Notes under the pieces: generated by a model | What the model was told of the DNA's origin: nothing | Databases searched by the model: none | What the model saw: the letters and a program-made list of their open reading frames with translations, nothing else | Part shown: piece after piece, positions 31,488-40,224 of the stretch | Layout of the letters: each line of letters begins with the position of its first letter | Position numbering within the stretch: the stretch's first letter is position 1 | Assembly (NCBI RefSeq): GCF_029242675.1 | Contig: NZ_JAQWTM010000319.1 | Span: forward strand, 1-43,490 | DNA: 43,490 bases | Source: Flavobacterium sp. | Lineage (GTDB): Bacteria; Bacteroidota; Bacteroidia; Flavobacteriales; Flavobacteriaceae | Direction: 5' to 3' | Program-made: the position numbers and the translations under genes

Positions 31488-32526
31488 AGTATAACGCGAA
31501 ATAAATTAAAGGAAAAACCCCTATTTTATGCCTAATGGCAGTTCCTAAATCAGGTTCAAAAACACCTTGAACAATGAAGTAAGAGAACAATATAAGCAAT
31601 AACCACAACTCATAATTCTCTTTTCGTCTACTTTTTAAACAATTTGAAAACCGAACTAAAAGTAGAGAGAACAAAAGAAGTTGCCAAATTACAAAAGCTA
31701 AAATTTGAGGAGATAATACATGTTTTAAGCCATTTACTGGAACGTTAACCGTAAAAAAACCGTAAGCGATTCCAATAGCTTCACCATACCAACTATCAGG
31801 CTTAATTGGAGATACAATAATAGAGTTGGCATCCTGCGAATTCAATCGGTCTAAATTGACTACTTCCCTACTGCTTTCTGATAGATATTGCCCCTTGACA
31901 AGGCCGTAACTCAATGAAAGAAAAAAGGCTATACATAGTCCGTAAAACAAAGTCATCATTGTTTTATTTTTGAATTGTACATAACGCAATCCATACATTC
32001 CTATCGAAATAATGGGAATTAATAAAAAGTAGGGGCGGTAAAAAGCACCAAATAGTAACAGTAAAAGCATCGAATAAACAACCGATTTTTTAAAACTAAA
32101 TCGATCACTTTTGTAAATAAAAACAATCAAAGCAAGATACAAGTACGTAATGAATTCCTTAGAAGGCATAGACATAAATACAGCTATCATAAAAAAGCCT
32201 AAGTAAACTAACAGGTTTTTGATTGTAAGAAGGTTAAAGTTTTTAGGAATCCCTACTTTATATAACACATAAATCAAAATCGGATACTGAATTAAAGCTA
32301 CAATTGGAAAAGACAAATACCGTAAATAGGTAATTTTGTAAAATAAAATCGTAAGCGGGTAACTACCTAAAAACCCAATTTCGTTGCCCTTATCATAAGC
32401 AATAAGCATCGCATCGTAAAAAAACTTTTTAGGTAAAACATAAAATGCCAGTAGCGCAACAATTAGATTGCAGAGAAACAACAGCAAAAAAGTAGCTTTA
32501 TTTTTAGATAATTTATAATTAATCAT
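31459..32526 (-). CDS. EpsG/Wzy-like putative polysaccharide polymerase
   Basis: This 355-residue protein has about ten membrane helices. Near the C-terminus it has VFEPDLGTAIRHKIGVFPLIY (about 325-346), a charged segment I associate with EpsG-like and related polymerase-type proteins in exopolysaccharide clusters. An FYRPYFLLIP segment near residue 162 with an Arg at a helix end is also typical. Its setting, between a GT4 and the ligase-family gene with 0 and 29 bases between coding frames, supports an enzyme acting on lipid-linked repeats at the outer face of the inner membrane. No more exact role can be read from the sequence. Confidence 0.75.
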   Translation of the reverse strand: MINYKLSKNKATFLLLFLCNLIVALLAFYVLPKKFFYDAMLIAYDKGNEIGFLGSYPLTILFYKITYLRYLSFPIVALIQYPILIYVLYKVGIPKNFNLLTIKNLLVYLGFFMIAVFMSMPSKEFITYLYLALIVFIYKSDRFSFKKSVVYSMLLLLLFGAFYRPYFLLIPIISIGMYGLRYVQFKNKTMMTLFYGLCIAFFLSLSYGLVKGQYLSESSREVVNLDRLNSQDANSIIVSPIKPDSWYGEAIGIAYGFFTVNVPVNGLKHVLSPQILAFVIWQLLLFSLLLVRFSNCLKSRRKENYELWLLLILFSYFIVQGVFEPDLGTAIRHKIGVFPLIYFALYYDNFREKLR

Positions 32527-33609
32527 TTACAATTTTTTATACAATTCAATCTGTTTATCTACCATACTATCAATGTCATACTGCTTCGCTCTCAAACTAC
32601 ATTTTTTAGCGATAGCTTGGTAATACATTTCATTGTCCACAAGCTTTATTACCTCAGCCGCCAATTGTTCAGCATCACCTTCTTTAAATAAAATTCCTGC
32701 TCCATCAACCAAGGTATTTACGGCAGCCACATTAGTTGCGATTACCGGTTTACCAGCAGCCATACCTTCTACCGCAGCTAGGGAAAACCCTTCGTATTTT
32801 GACGATATGATTACAATGTCGGCCATTTTTATCAATTCGGGTACATCCAAGCGTATTCCTAAAAATACAACCCTTTGGGACAATTTCAATTCATTGACTA
32901 AATTAATACAATCATTCTTCAATTCTCCGTCTCCAACTAACACTAATTGCACTTCAGTAGGTAAATACAAGAGTGATCTAATGACCGTTTTTTGATCTTT
33001 GGGTTCTTTAAAACTAGCAATTTGAATGATGGTTTTTAAAGAAGAATCGCTACCAGGGAACAAAGTTGAGCGATGAGTGGGTTTACTGTTCCTAAACGTC
33101 TCCAAAAGTACGCCATTAGGTATTAATTCAACAGCGTGGCCCAAGCCCGTATGCTTTTGAATAACTGTTGCTACTGCTTCTGAAATTGCAATTATCTTGT
33201 TGTAACGTTTGTAAAAATAGGGATCTAATCTTTGAAAAAAACGGCTGTTGATTCTTCTTCCAGAGGTACTGTGTTCCGTATAAACTAGCTTAATTTTTGA
33301 ACCCGAAAGCAATTTAGCAATCACTACCCAATATTGTGTAGGAAATAAATGCACATGTGCAATATCATATTTCTTTAATAAAGGAATAATCTTTAGTATA
33401 GCAAGAGGATTGTATGCTGAACCAAAATTTAAAGAATAAATAGAACAGCAATTTAAAGATCGTAGTGCTTTCATAAACGGATAATTAAATCCATTTAGCA
33501 CAAGCAAATCTACAGTTACCTTTTTTTTCTTGTATAACGGTAAGGTGTCAAGCAATAGCTTCTCAGCACCGCCTGATTCTAAACTGTTTATTATGTGTAC
33601 TATCCTCAT
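32527..33609 (-). CDS. Glycosyltransferase family 4
   Basis: This 360-residue GT-B transferase has the acceptor-domain motif SGGAEKLLLD (12-21), AHVHLFPTQYW (85-94), the hinge IPNGVLLETF (163-172) and a donor domain with VGDGELKN (225-232) and the E-x7-E pair E273 and E281 in YEGFSLAAVEGMAAG. It is most similar in layout to capsular and O-antigen GT4 enzymes. It lies 35 bases after the Wzx-like flippase and is immediately followed, with no gap, by the EpsG-like gene, so the three are one transcript. The sugar donor cannot be inferred. With the other GT4, the GT2 and the initiating transferase it suggests a repeat unit of about four sugars. Confidence 0.92.
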   Translation of the reverse strand: MRIVHIINSLESGGAEKLLLDTLPLYKKKKVTVDLLVLNGFNYPFMKALRSLNCCSIYSLNFGSAYNPLAILKIIPLLKKYDIAHVHLFPTQYWVVIAKLLSGSKIKLVYTEHSTSGRRINSRFFQRLDPYFYKRYNKIIAISEAVATVIQKHTGLGHAVELIPNGVLLETFRNSKPTHRSTLFPGSDSSLKTIIQIASFKEPKDQKTVIRSLLYLPTEVQLVLVGDGELKNDCINLVNELKLSQRVVFLGIRLDVPELIKMADIVIISSKYEGFSLAAVEGMAAGKPVIATNVAAVNTLVDGAGILFKEGDAEQLAAEVIKLVDNEMYYQAIAKKCSLRAKQYDIDSMVDKQIELYKKL

Positions 33610-33644
33610 TTATACTTTTTACCGCTTGCTTTCGCAAAATGAAA

Positions 33645-34955
33645 TCAATTTAAAAAAACAACAATCTTATCTCTTTTATAAATTACAATTGCAGAGCATA
33701 AGTTCCAAAAAAGTGAACTAATCACAAAAGCACTAGCAGCACCTGTCATGCCGTAGATAGGTATCAACCATCTATTAAAACCCAAATTAAGTAAAACTGC
33801 TACAACCACTATCCTTTGAAATATATGCTGCCTACCTGTCATATTTAAATAAACGGGCGCAGAACCAAAGGCGGAACAAATTACTTGACCAATTGTTAAA
33901 ATAAGTAGGGCATCTTTAGCCAAAACATATTCTTTCCCAAAAAAACCTAAAATAGGGTCCGCAAATAAACATAAGAATAAAGCGGCTGGAAGTGTTAAAA
34001 CTAAAATTAATCGGGAGCTGTTTTTGATAACTCCTTTAAGTTGTTCTAGGTTTCCGGCAGAATGAAATTCGGCTATTTTTGTAGAGACTGTAATGTTAAC
34101 TGTCACGATTATCATCGATAAAATAGTCATCAATTTTACTGCCAAAGCATAAAAGGCAACTGTTGCATCTCCCCTATATTTTTTTAAAAACATGATGTCA
34201 AAACTAATCAGTAAAAACAACGCCATTCCGCTAACTGCAATAGGATAGGATTTAGTAATAATCTCTTTATATGAAGTAATACTACTACTAGCATCCACTT
34301 TGTTTTTTGAAAAATAATACCATACAATCACTGTCGTTACCAACGCAAGCAATATAAATCCTCCCAAAAAAACATCTGGTAAATAGGATTCATTATCGGT
34401 ATACTTTAGGATAACAGCGCCAACTATCACAGGAACGTACTTAATAGAATTTCTAAATAACTCTGCGACATATAAATGATCTAAAGCCCTAATCACTTCA
34501 ATGTTTAGTGTTGTCAGAGCGTAAAAAATCAATAATAATGTGGCCTGATAAAGTAGTTTGTATACTCCCTGATCGCTAAAAAAAGAGTCAATAAAGGGTT
34601 CATTAATGACTGAAACGAGCAAACATAACAGAATGGACATTACTAGTAGGATGCCCACCATTTTTACATAAATACCCTTTAAGCCAATCAAGGAATAAGT
34701 TCCTTTAAGTTGGCCTCGAAAGTAAAGAATCGACTGATCGCACCCTAGCAAACAAATACTACCGATGACAAATAAATAGGATCGTACAAAATCGTATTGA
34801 CCTACAATTTTTGGTGAGAAATTTTTAGTGAGAAATAAAGTAAAACCAAACAAAATTAGCACTCCAAAAACTCTCAAAATTAACGTTATTATACTTTGAT
34901 GAATAAACGAATTTTGTTTGATTTTTTGAAAATAGTAGCCAATTGTTTTTAACAT
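33645..34955 (-). CDS. Wzx-like polysaccharide flippase
   Basis: This 436-residue protein has about twelve to fourteen membrane helices with the polar positions and loop spacing of the MATE-like Wzx/RfbX family. The N-terminal part includes FTLFLTKNFSPKIVGQYDFVRSYL and the C-terminal part LTIGQVICSAFGSAPVYLNMTGRQ; that glycine-, asparagine- and arginine-containing loop is frequent in Wzx. It should carry the undecaprenyl-linked repeat unit across the inner membrane, which indicates a Wzx/Wzy-dependent pathway. It follows the Wzz-like gene after 50 bases and precedes a GT4 gene. No symbol is given since Wzx proteins differ widely. Confidence 0.9.
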   Translation of the reverse strand: MLKTIGYYFQKIKQNSFIHQSIITLILRVFGVLILFGFTLFLTKNFSPKIVGQYDFVRSYLFVIGSICLLGCDQSILYFRGQLKGTYSLIGLKGIYVKMVGILLVMSILLCLLVSVINEPFIDSFFSDQGVYKLLYQATLLLIFYALTTLNIEVIRALDHLYVAELFRNSIKYVPVIVGAVILKYTDNESYLPDVFLGGFILLALVTTVIVWYYFSKNKVDASSSITSYKEIITKSYPIAVSGMALFLLISFDIMFLKKYRGDATVAFYALAVKLMTILSMIIVTVNITVSTKIAEFHSAGNLEQLKGVIKNSSRLILVLTLPAALFLCLFADPILGFFGKEYVLAKDALLILTIGQVICSAFGSAPVYLNMTGRQHIFQRIVVVAVLLNLGFNRWLIPIYGMTGAASAFVISSLFWNLCSAIVIYKRDKIVVFLN

Positions 34956-35005
34956 ATCTACGTTTATTAATCTGTATTACTAGGCCCTACACGAATCAAT
35001 TAGTT

Positions 35006-35983
35006 TTAGGCGTATTTGGCTGATTGACTTTTATAAAAAGATAAAAAGAGTCTCAATACTATAAATAGTCCTATAAACAACAAGGGTAGCAAAAATTTGA
35101 ATTTTCCGTTAGTGAATTTGTCGTTTTTGACGTTTAAAACTGTCGAACTATCGTTGATAATTTTCTTGGAATTGAATAATTCAATTTTTAAAGCCGCCAT
35201 TGTGCTCGCGAGCGTATCCTTAGTTTTAATGATATTGTCTAGCTGATTATTATCGTTGTAATAAATCATCTTATCATTTTTGCTGACCACGGCCTTATTT
35301 GTAGAATAGGAATTAATTATTTCATCAATTTGTACAATGATGTTCTCTTTTACTTTAATTTTTTCCTGAATGTTTCCAATGGCAATTTTTTGGATATCCT
35401 TATAGTAGGCGGTTGTATTTAAATAAACTAATAAAGGATCTATTAGCTGTTTTTGACTGGTTTTCCCATTAGTTGAGACGATTATCGTATGAAAATTGTA
35501 GTTTTTGCTAGTAGTGGTCTCTTTAACAACTGATTTTAAATCTCCGTTTTGCGCTAGTAATGCAAGTAATTCAAAATTTTGCTCATTACTACTAATGAGT
35601 TTATAAATATCTACAACAGGTTCAATTTTAATTCGCAGTAAATTTTGGTAGTTATAAATTCCCATTCCTTTAAAAAAAACGGAATCTTTTTCAGCAATCT
35701 TGGTCGCTAACAAATCGATTTTGGCATAAAGATAATCCGTCGATTTAAAATTAGGTGCGACTATGATTTGGTGATCATACAATTGTTTGGTTTTGTCTAA
35801 ATACAATCCCACCCCAAAACCTAGCAAAATCAAAACAATGACAACGATGATGTTTTTTACAAAAAAATGAATTGCAAGAAACAACATCCGATTGATCCAT
35901 TGAAAAAAATCACCCACTTTAGTAAAAAGCGTGAATAAATCAATCTCTTGATTATCTTGATTTTGGGGTCCGTTTGTACTCAT
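35006..35983 (-). CDS. Wzz-like chain-length determinant protein
   Basis: The 325 residues have the Wzz layout: a cytoplasmic N-terminus (IDLFTLFTKVGDFFQWINR), helix 1 (about 42-62, followed by GLYLDKTKQLYDHQIIVAP), a periplasmic domain with coiled-coil segments (about 190-280), and helix 2 near the C-terminus (about 297-314) with a short basic tail. Wzz proteins set polymer length in the Wzy-dependent pathway. No Walker motifs of a Wzc-type kinase are attached. The usual proline-rich motif before helix 2 is weak. It starts 7 bases after the DUF6909-like gene stop, so both genes are probably co-transcribed, and the flippase follows after 50 bases. Confidence 0.82.
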   Translation of the reverse strand: MSTNGPQNQDNQEIDLFTLFTKVGDFFQWINRMLFLAIHFFVKNIIVVIVLILLGFGVGLYLDKTKQLYDHQIIVAPNFKSTDYLYAKIDLLATKIAEKDSVFFKGMGIYNYQNLLRIKIEPVVDIYKLISSNEQNFELLALLAQNGDLKSVVKETTTSKNYNFHTIIVSTNGKTSQKQLIDPLLVYLNTTAYYKDIQKIAIGNIQEKIKVKENIIVQIDEIINSYSTNKAVVSKNDKMIYYNDNNQLDNIIKTKDTLASTMAALKIELFNSKKIINDSSTVLNVKNDKFTNGKFKFLLPLLFIGLFIVLRLFLSFYKSQSAKYA

Positions 35984-35990
35984 TCTTTAG

Positions 35991-37670
35991 TTATTTAGAA
36001 TTGAAAATTTGTTCCAATATTTTAATGGTAATCAAATATGTAGGTTTTACTCCTGTCGTTCCTAAACCACCTGATGCTAATGTACTTCCCGTTTCTAAAG
36101 GATTATCTGATGCATAATAGGCATATCGAACCTTAATATCTTGAGGAACACTTTTTCTAATTTTCGAAGCCGACTGAATTGCTTTTTGGTAATAAGATCC
36201 TTCCATCTCTAATCCAATAACACCCCAAGTTGACTCGTGAAAGAATTTAAGTAAATCTCTATTTTGTAATGAAGTTCCCAAAACCGTAACCATCGGACCC
36301 GCGAAAACCGCAATGTCATTGTCTTCGAACATCTCTGCACTTAATTCATTTTCGAAGCAATAATTATCAGCTGTTCCTTCGTTGATGTGGGCATTAGGAA
36401 TCATGATATCCCCTTTTCCTCCTTCTAGAATTCCGGCTTTACCCATGATCGATACTGATTCGACATTCAACAAGATGTTTTTCTTGAATGGTTTAAGCAG
36501 CTCATCAATGGTTTCATAAGCTTGCTCACCAAAGGCATAATCCATTACAATTAACACTGGTTCTTGTCCTTCGAATTTTGCATTAGGAAACGACGACTTC
36601 GCCCAGTTGATCTTAGCGGTGTCAAAAATTTGCACATCAATATTGGTTCCTGAAGCATCGGGTATGGAGATCATACCGTGTTTAAGCGCTACTTCTTCTA
36701 CTTTATTTCGCACCTCATGCGCGCCTGACTTACTTAACTCTTCGTAAATAAAGAAATCAGCTTTGTCCTTGAACTGCGTTTTTAGTACCGTAGTAGCAAA
36801 AATAGAGTTCATAACAGAGTGCATGTTGGCACTAATAACATGTATAGGTCGCTCTAATAATCCGTTTTCTTTTAAAACTTCTTTGATATTGGTAGCCCAA
36901 ATCTCTCCGTGAATGTGGTGTCCCAAACGTTCTCTTAAAATAGGACTAAAAGTAATTGTACGCTTGTTGTTATCCACAATCTCATCAATCGCTAATTTCC
37001 CTAACCAATAAATAACGTGTAAAAAACGATCAGGAGCAGCCTCTGACCCAAAAGCGTCATAAATGTTTAAAACCTCTTCAAAAGTTCTACCTAAAATATT
37101 TGCTGCATGAGAAATTGCTTTCTCTTTTTCGATTAAAGGCAGTTTTTTAGTTTGAGCGACTGCCTGCTCTAGTTTCATCCAATCACGAGAAACTTCGCCT
37201 GCATCATCTAACAAAACTCTGTTTCGTATTTTGTGAGACTCAATAAAGATAAATGTTAAATGCGTTAAAATATCGTAAATGTCTGATCGACCACGAGTAA
37301 TTTCTACATTCATTTGCTCCTCGTCAATTCTATAGCAATTACGTCTTCTCTTAGGAGGGACAATCGCTTTAAAGTGCGATCTAGAATACCCTTCATCAGA
37401 AGTTAAATTGATAAAACGACATTCTTCTATTCCTACCGGTAGTCTTTCTATAACGTATAATAATCCGTTTAATTCTACTTTTTCTTCGGCTATATTCCCG
37501 TAAATTTCAGGGCGTAACGCTAATAATGCTTCGCGCAATGTTTCACCCGAGATTCCCATTGGTTTATAAAATCCACGGTTAAATAAATGACGCATGGTAA
37601 TGTATAATTTCTCAATTGCTGCTGATGATTCTTGCGCTCTAGAGCGTGATATGTTTTTAGTTTCTTTCAT
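35991..37670 (-). CDS. DUF6909-like protein, large soluble protein of unknown function
   Basis: This 559-residue soluble protein appears to match DUF6909 of Bacteroidota. Its C-terminal half reads like a nucleoside-phosphorylase or related Rossmann-type domain: VLIVMDYAFGEQAYE (about 370-384), MGKAGILEGGKGDIMIPNAHINEGT (about 408-432), VIGLEMEGSYYQKAI (about 486-500, the GxEMEG motif of phosphorylases) and YYASDNPLETG. The EMEG motif in nucleoside phosphorylases contacts ribose, so nucleotide-sugar or nucleoside handling is conceivable; this is inference. Seven bases separate it from the Wzz-like gene, and a promoter box (TACCTTTG, 37692-37699) sits just upstream, inside the gap after GH3. 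Confidence 0.8.
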   Translation of the reverse strand: MKETKNISRSRAQESSAAIEKLYITMRHLFNRGFYKPMGISGETLREALLALRPEIYGNIAEEKVELNGLLYVIERLPVGIEECRFINLTSDEGYSRSHFKAIVPPKRRRNCYRIDEEQMNVEITRGRSDIYDILTHLTFIFIESHKIRNRVLLDDAGEVSRDWMKLEQAVAQTKKLPLIEKEKAISHAANILGRTFEEVLNIYDAFGSEAAPDRFLHVIYWLGKLAIDEIVDNNKRTITFSPILRERLGHHIHGEIWATNIKEVLKENGLLERPIHVISANMHSVMNSIFATTVLKTQFKDKADFFIYEELSKSGAHEVRNKVEEVALKHGMISIPDASGTNIDVQIFDTAKINWAKSSFPNAKFEGQEPVLIVMDYAFGEQAYETIDELLKPFKKNILLNVESVSIMGKAGILEGGKGDIMIPNAHINEGTADNYCFENELSAEMFEDNDIAVFAGPMVTVLGTSLQNRDLLKFFHESTWGVIGLEMEGSYYQKAIQSASKIRKSVPQDIKVRYAYYASDNPLETGSTLASGGLGTTGVKPTYLITIKILEQIFNSK

Positions 37671-37691
37671 TTCTTATAATTTTCTAACCTG

Positions 37692-37699
37692 CAAAGGTA
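37692..37699 (-). promoter_or_regulatory. -7 box for the DUF6909-wzz-wzx operon
   Basis: The minus strand reads TACCTTTG (perfect TAnnTTTG), 22 bases before the ATG at 37670 and 7 bases after the GH3 stop codon. No clear -33. This likely drives the DUF6909, Wzz, Wzx, GT4, EpsG and ligase genes. Confidence 0.6.
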
Positions 37700-37705
37700 G
37701 GTGTT

Positions 37706-39193
37706 TTATTTCAAGTTTAATAAATCTACGATTTTCCTGTTGTCTGACAGTCTTGGGATCTTGTTTTGTCCGCCAAGTTTACCAATTGATTTCATGTAAT
37801 CCTGAAAACCATTTTTGGCCACAGCCGTAATAACCACTTTTTTCAGAATGTTACCTACAATCAGGTCGTCGTAGTAGATGTTTTGTTTGCGCATGGCAGT
37901 ATCTATCGCTTCTGCAAAAGCAGATATGTTCTCCGGTTCCTGCTCAAATTCTATAAACCACTCGTGGTAAGGCAAGCCGCTAGCTGGATTTATTTGCGGT
38001 GCCACCGTAAATTCGTTCACACGAACAGTAGTTCCCTCCATGGCTTCTTGCAAAGCACTTTCGACTTCTTTACCAATCACATGCTCGCCAAAGGCTGATA
38101 TGTAATGCTTAATTCTTCCGGATACGATAATGCGGTAGGGCTTTAATGAGGTAAACTGAACCGTGTCTCCAATGTTATAACCCCAAAGTCCTGCATTTGT
38201 CGAGATGATTAAAACATAATTAACGCCAAGCTCTACCTCGCCAATGGTGTACCGTCTAGGGTTATCTGTGAAAAAAGAATCGCTTTTGATAAATTCATAA
38301 AAAATACCGCCATCCAACAGCAACAGCATCCCTTTTTGCTGCTGTGTATCTTGATAGGCAAAAAACCCTTCCGAAGCAGGAAATAACTCGATGCTGTCTA
38401 CTTTTCGTCCAATAAGATTTTCGAACTTGGCGCGATACGGCTCATAATTGACACCACCATAGATAAACAAGTTGAAATTTTTGAAAATCTCACCTACAGG
38501 CTTTCCTCCTTTTTGTTCTAAGCGCTCAAAATACATTTGTACCCAAGACGGAATTCCTGAAATTACCGTCATGTTTTCATTGAAGGTTTCGCCTACAATT
38601 GCATCTACTTTAGCTTCCCAATCGTCAATACAGTTGGTTTCTAAAGAAGGCATCCTGTTTTTTTGCAAATATTTAGGAACAAAATGCGCCACAATACCCG
38701 ATAAGCGGCCAAACTGAATTCCGTTTTTTTCTTCTAAAATGGGGCTTCCCTGAAGGAAAATCATTTTGCCATCTACAAAATCCGCCTTTCCGGTTTCATG
38801 GATATAATGTAAGATTGCATTTCGAGCGGCTTGAATATGATAGGGCATCGATTCCTTAGTAAGCGGAATGTATTTTGCACCTGAGGTTGTTCCTGAAGTT
38901 TTAGCAAAATAAAGTGGTTTACCTTTCCATAACACATTTTCTTGCCCGGCAACCACCTTTTCAACATATGGCTTTAGATCTTCATAATCTCTAATAGGAA
39001 CTTGATTTGCAAAATCAGCATAGGTTGTAATAGTACCAAAATTATGGTCCTTACCAAAATCAGTTTCCCTAGCTTCTTTAATCAATTGATTAAAAACAGC
39101 CTGCTGCGTAGCTACAGGATTATTGGCCCAGGATTGTGTTTTTTTGTAAATATGATTAGCAAAGAGTTTTGCTGCTATTGCTTTTATAGACAT
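37706..39193 (-). CDS. GH3-family adenylate-forming enzyme
   Basis: This 495-residue protein belongs to the GH3 auxin-responsive-promoter family, relatives of acyl-adenylate synthetases. The ATP loop is TSGTTSGAKYIP (99-110), and later SEGFFAYQD and a region with LGVNYVLIISTNAGLWGYNIGDTV fit the family (the GDTV segment corresponds to the conserved Asp). In plants such enzymes link amino acids to acyl acids; the bacterial role is unknown. The frame runs on to a TTG at 39226, but the start MSIKAIAAKLFANHIYKKTQ at 39193 is the natural one. It is upstream of the DUF6909-like gene with its own transcript, and 82 bases after an orphan membrane protein gene. Confidence 0.9.
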   Translation of the reverse strand: MSIKAIAAKLFANHIYKKTQSWANNPVATQQAVFNQLIKEARETDFGKDHNFGTITTYADFANQVPIRDYEDLKPYVEKVVAGQENVLWKGKPLYFAKTSGTTSGAKYIPLTKESMPYHIQAARNAILHYIHETGKADFVDGKMIFLQGSPILEEKNGIQFGRLSGIVAHFVPKYLQKNRMPSLETNCIDDWEAKVDAIVGETFNENMTVISGIPSWVQMYFERLEQKGGKPVGEIFKNFNLFIYGGVNYEPYRAKFENLIGRKVDSIELFPASEGFFAYQDTQQQKGMLLLLDGGIFYEFIKSDSFFTDNPRRYTIGEVELGVNYVLIISTNAGLWGYNIGDTVQFTSLKPYRIIVSGRIKHYISAFGEHVIGKEVESALQEAMEGTTVRVNEFTVAPQINPASGLPYHEWFIEFEQEPENISAFAEAIDTAMRKQNIYYDDLIVGNILKKVVITAVAKNGFQDYMKSIGKLGGQNKIPRLSDNRKIVDLLNLK

Positions 39194-39275
39194 GATGGTT
39201 GTTGATTTGTAACGTGCGTAACACAAAATAAGGTTTAATCAATGAGAGCGCTAGCGCTATTTTTTACGTCAAAAA

Positions 39276-39782
39276 TTATTTAGTGTTTTTCTTTTTGCTT
39301 TTAGTGGTAAGTGCTTTCTTTTCCTCTATTTCCACTTCTTTTCTTAATTGTAATTCTTCCTCAGATGCGGTCAATTTCAATGGCGGTACCGGTTCTTCAG
39401 AAGCAGCTAAAATCGAATCTTTATTGAATTTAGCATACTCCAACTGTCCGTTTAATACTTTTTGAATGGATTGAATATAGGCTTCGTTTTTCTTTAAGGC
39501 GTTCGTTAAAGAGTCGGATTTTAATGCTAAAATAGTGGCATCCTTTTTTAGTTTGGTAGAGGAATATCCAGGAATATATTCCCGTAAAGGAGTAAAGGCA
39601 ATAATAAAAGTAGTGATCGATATAAGTAAAATTGCTCCTAGAGTAGCGACTACAAAAACATTCATCAAGGTCAACTTTAAAGAAAAGGTTTCCTCAAAAG
39701 TGTCTTCATTCAAGATAACCAAGCGGTTTTTAGTGAATAATTTACTGTGAAGTTTCTTTCTTTTTAATCGTTTCTTGGACAT
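39276..39782 (-). CDS. Membrane protein like the N-terminal part of M23 peptidases, without the catalytic domain
   Basis: The 168 residues have a basic cytoplasmic N-terminus (KKRLKRKKLHSKLFTKNRLVILNEDTFEE), one membrane helix (about 42-66: NVFVVATLGAILLISITTFIIAF), then TPLREYIPGYSSTKLKKDA and a coiled-coil stretch. A Glu/Lys-rich tail (LKLTASEEELQLRKEVEIEEKKALTTKSKKKNTK) ends the protein. The first 100 residues look like the membrane and linker part of the M23 peptidases common in Flavobacteriaceae, but the zinc sites of LytM (HxxxD, HxH) are absent and the frame simply stops. It may be a stand-alone regulator, or a gene that lost its peptidase domain. It is divergent from tatA. Confidence 0.82.
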   Translation of the reverse strand: MSKKRLKRKKLHSKLFTKNRLVILNEDTFEETFSLKLTLMNVFVVATLGAILLISITTFIIAFTPLREYIPGYSSTKLKKDATILALKSDSLTNALKKNEAYIQSIQKVLNGQLEYAKFNKDSILAASEEPVPPLKLTASEEELQLRKEVEIEEKKALTTKSKKKNTK

Positions 39783-39799
39783 AATTTTTCTTTATATGA

Positions 39800-39807
39800 C
39801 AAATATA
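39800..39807 (-). promoter_or_regulatory. -7 box for the M23-like membrane protein gene
   Basis: The minus strand reads TATATTTG (perfect TAnnTTTG), 17 bases before the ATG at 39782. No convincing -33. Confidence 0.5.
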
Positions 39808-39944
39808 ATAATTTAAGTCAAGCATAGTACTTTAGTACCATAGTTCGCCTATGAACAGCGATAATAAGTTGTTTTTAATATATTTTTAACTTTACACGCT
39901 TTAAATATTTACGGTTAAATGAATGCAGGTATCGTTATTCTATT

Positions 39945-39952
39945 TACCTTTG
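39945..39952 (+). promoter_or_regulatory. -7 box for tatA
   Basis: TACCTTTG (perfect TAnnTTTG), 46 bases before the tatA ATG. The -33 position reads TTA-rich rather than TTTG. A transcript starting near 39959 would not contain the 22-codon frame at 39919-39987. Confidence 0.55.
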
Positions 39953-39998
39953 TCCCTACATTAATTACAAATTTGCTTCGGCAATAAATTATTCAATC

Positions 39999-40172
39999 AT
40001 GGGAAGATTTGGTGTTACAGAAATCCTAGTTATTTTGGCAGTGGTTTTATTACTTTTTGGAGGTAAAAAAATTCCAGAATTGATGAAAGGCTTAGGAAGC
40101 GGAATTAAAGAATTCAAAAATGCCGCAAAGGAAGATCAGCCTGCTGATAAAAAAGAAGATACTAAAGAGTAA
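39999..40172 (+). CDS. tatA: TatA/TatE-family twin-arginine translocase subunit
   Basis: This 57-residue protein forms the pore of the twin-arginine translocase, which exports folded proteins across the inner membrane. One membrane helix (about 6-20) ends in the [20 protein letters not shown] amphipathic helix, with the FG hinge (F20-G21) and K-P-E-L-M-K pattern typical of TatA/E. The tail is short and charged. No tatC or tatB is in the window, so the other subunits are encoded elsewhere. It is a single-gene transcript: a -7 box lies at 39945 and a terminator follows at 40225-40255. It is divergent from the M23-like gene at 39276-39782. Confidence 0.93.
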   Translation: MGRFGVTEILVILAVVLLLFGGKKIPELMKGLGSGIKEFKNAAKEDQPADKKEDTKE

Positions 40173-40224
40173 AATCTAACGATTCTATTTAAACACGTTA
40201 AACGGTTTAAGTAAGGTAATCCCA

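Noticed and set aside
39247-39258. Perfect 12-base palindrome AGCGCTAGCGCT between the M23-like gene and GH3
   Set aside because: As a hairpin it has only a 4-base stem, with no T run in the reading direction; a chance palindrome or an unknown binding site. No evidence for a function.
39919-39987. 22-codon frame [20 protein letters not shown]... just before tatA
   Set aside because: The -7 box TACCTTTG (39945-39952) lies inside it, so a tatA transcript would start after its beginning; no homology and no separate promoter were seen.
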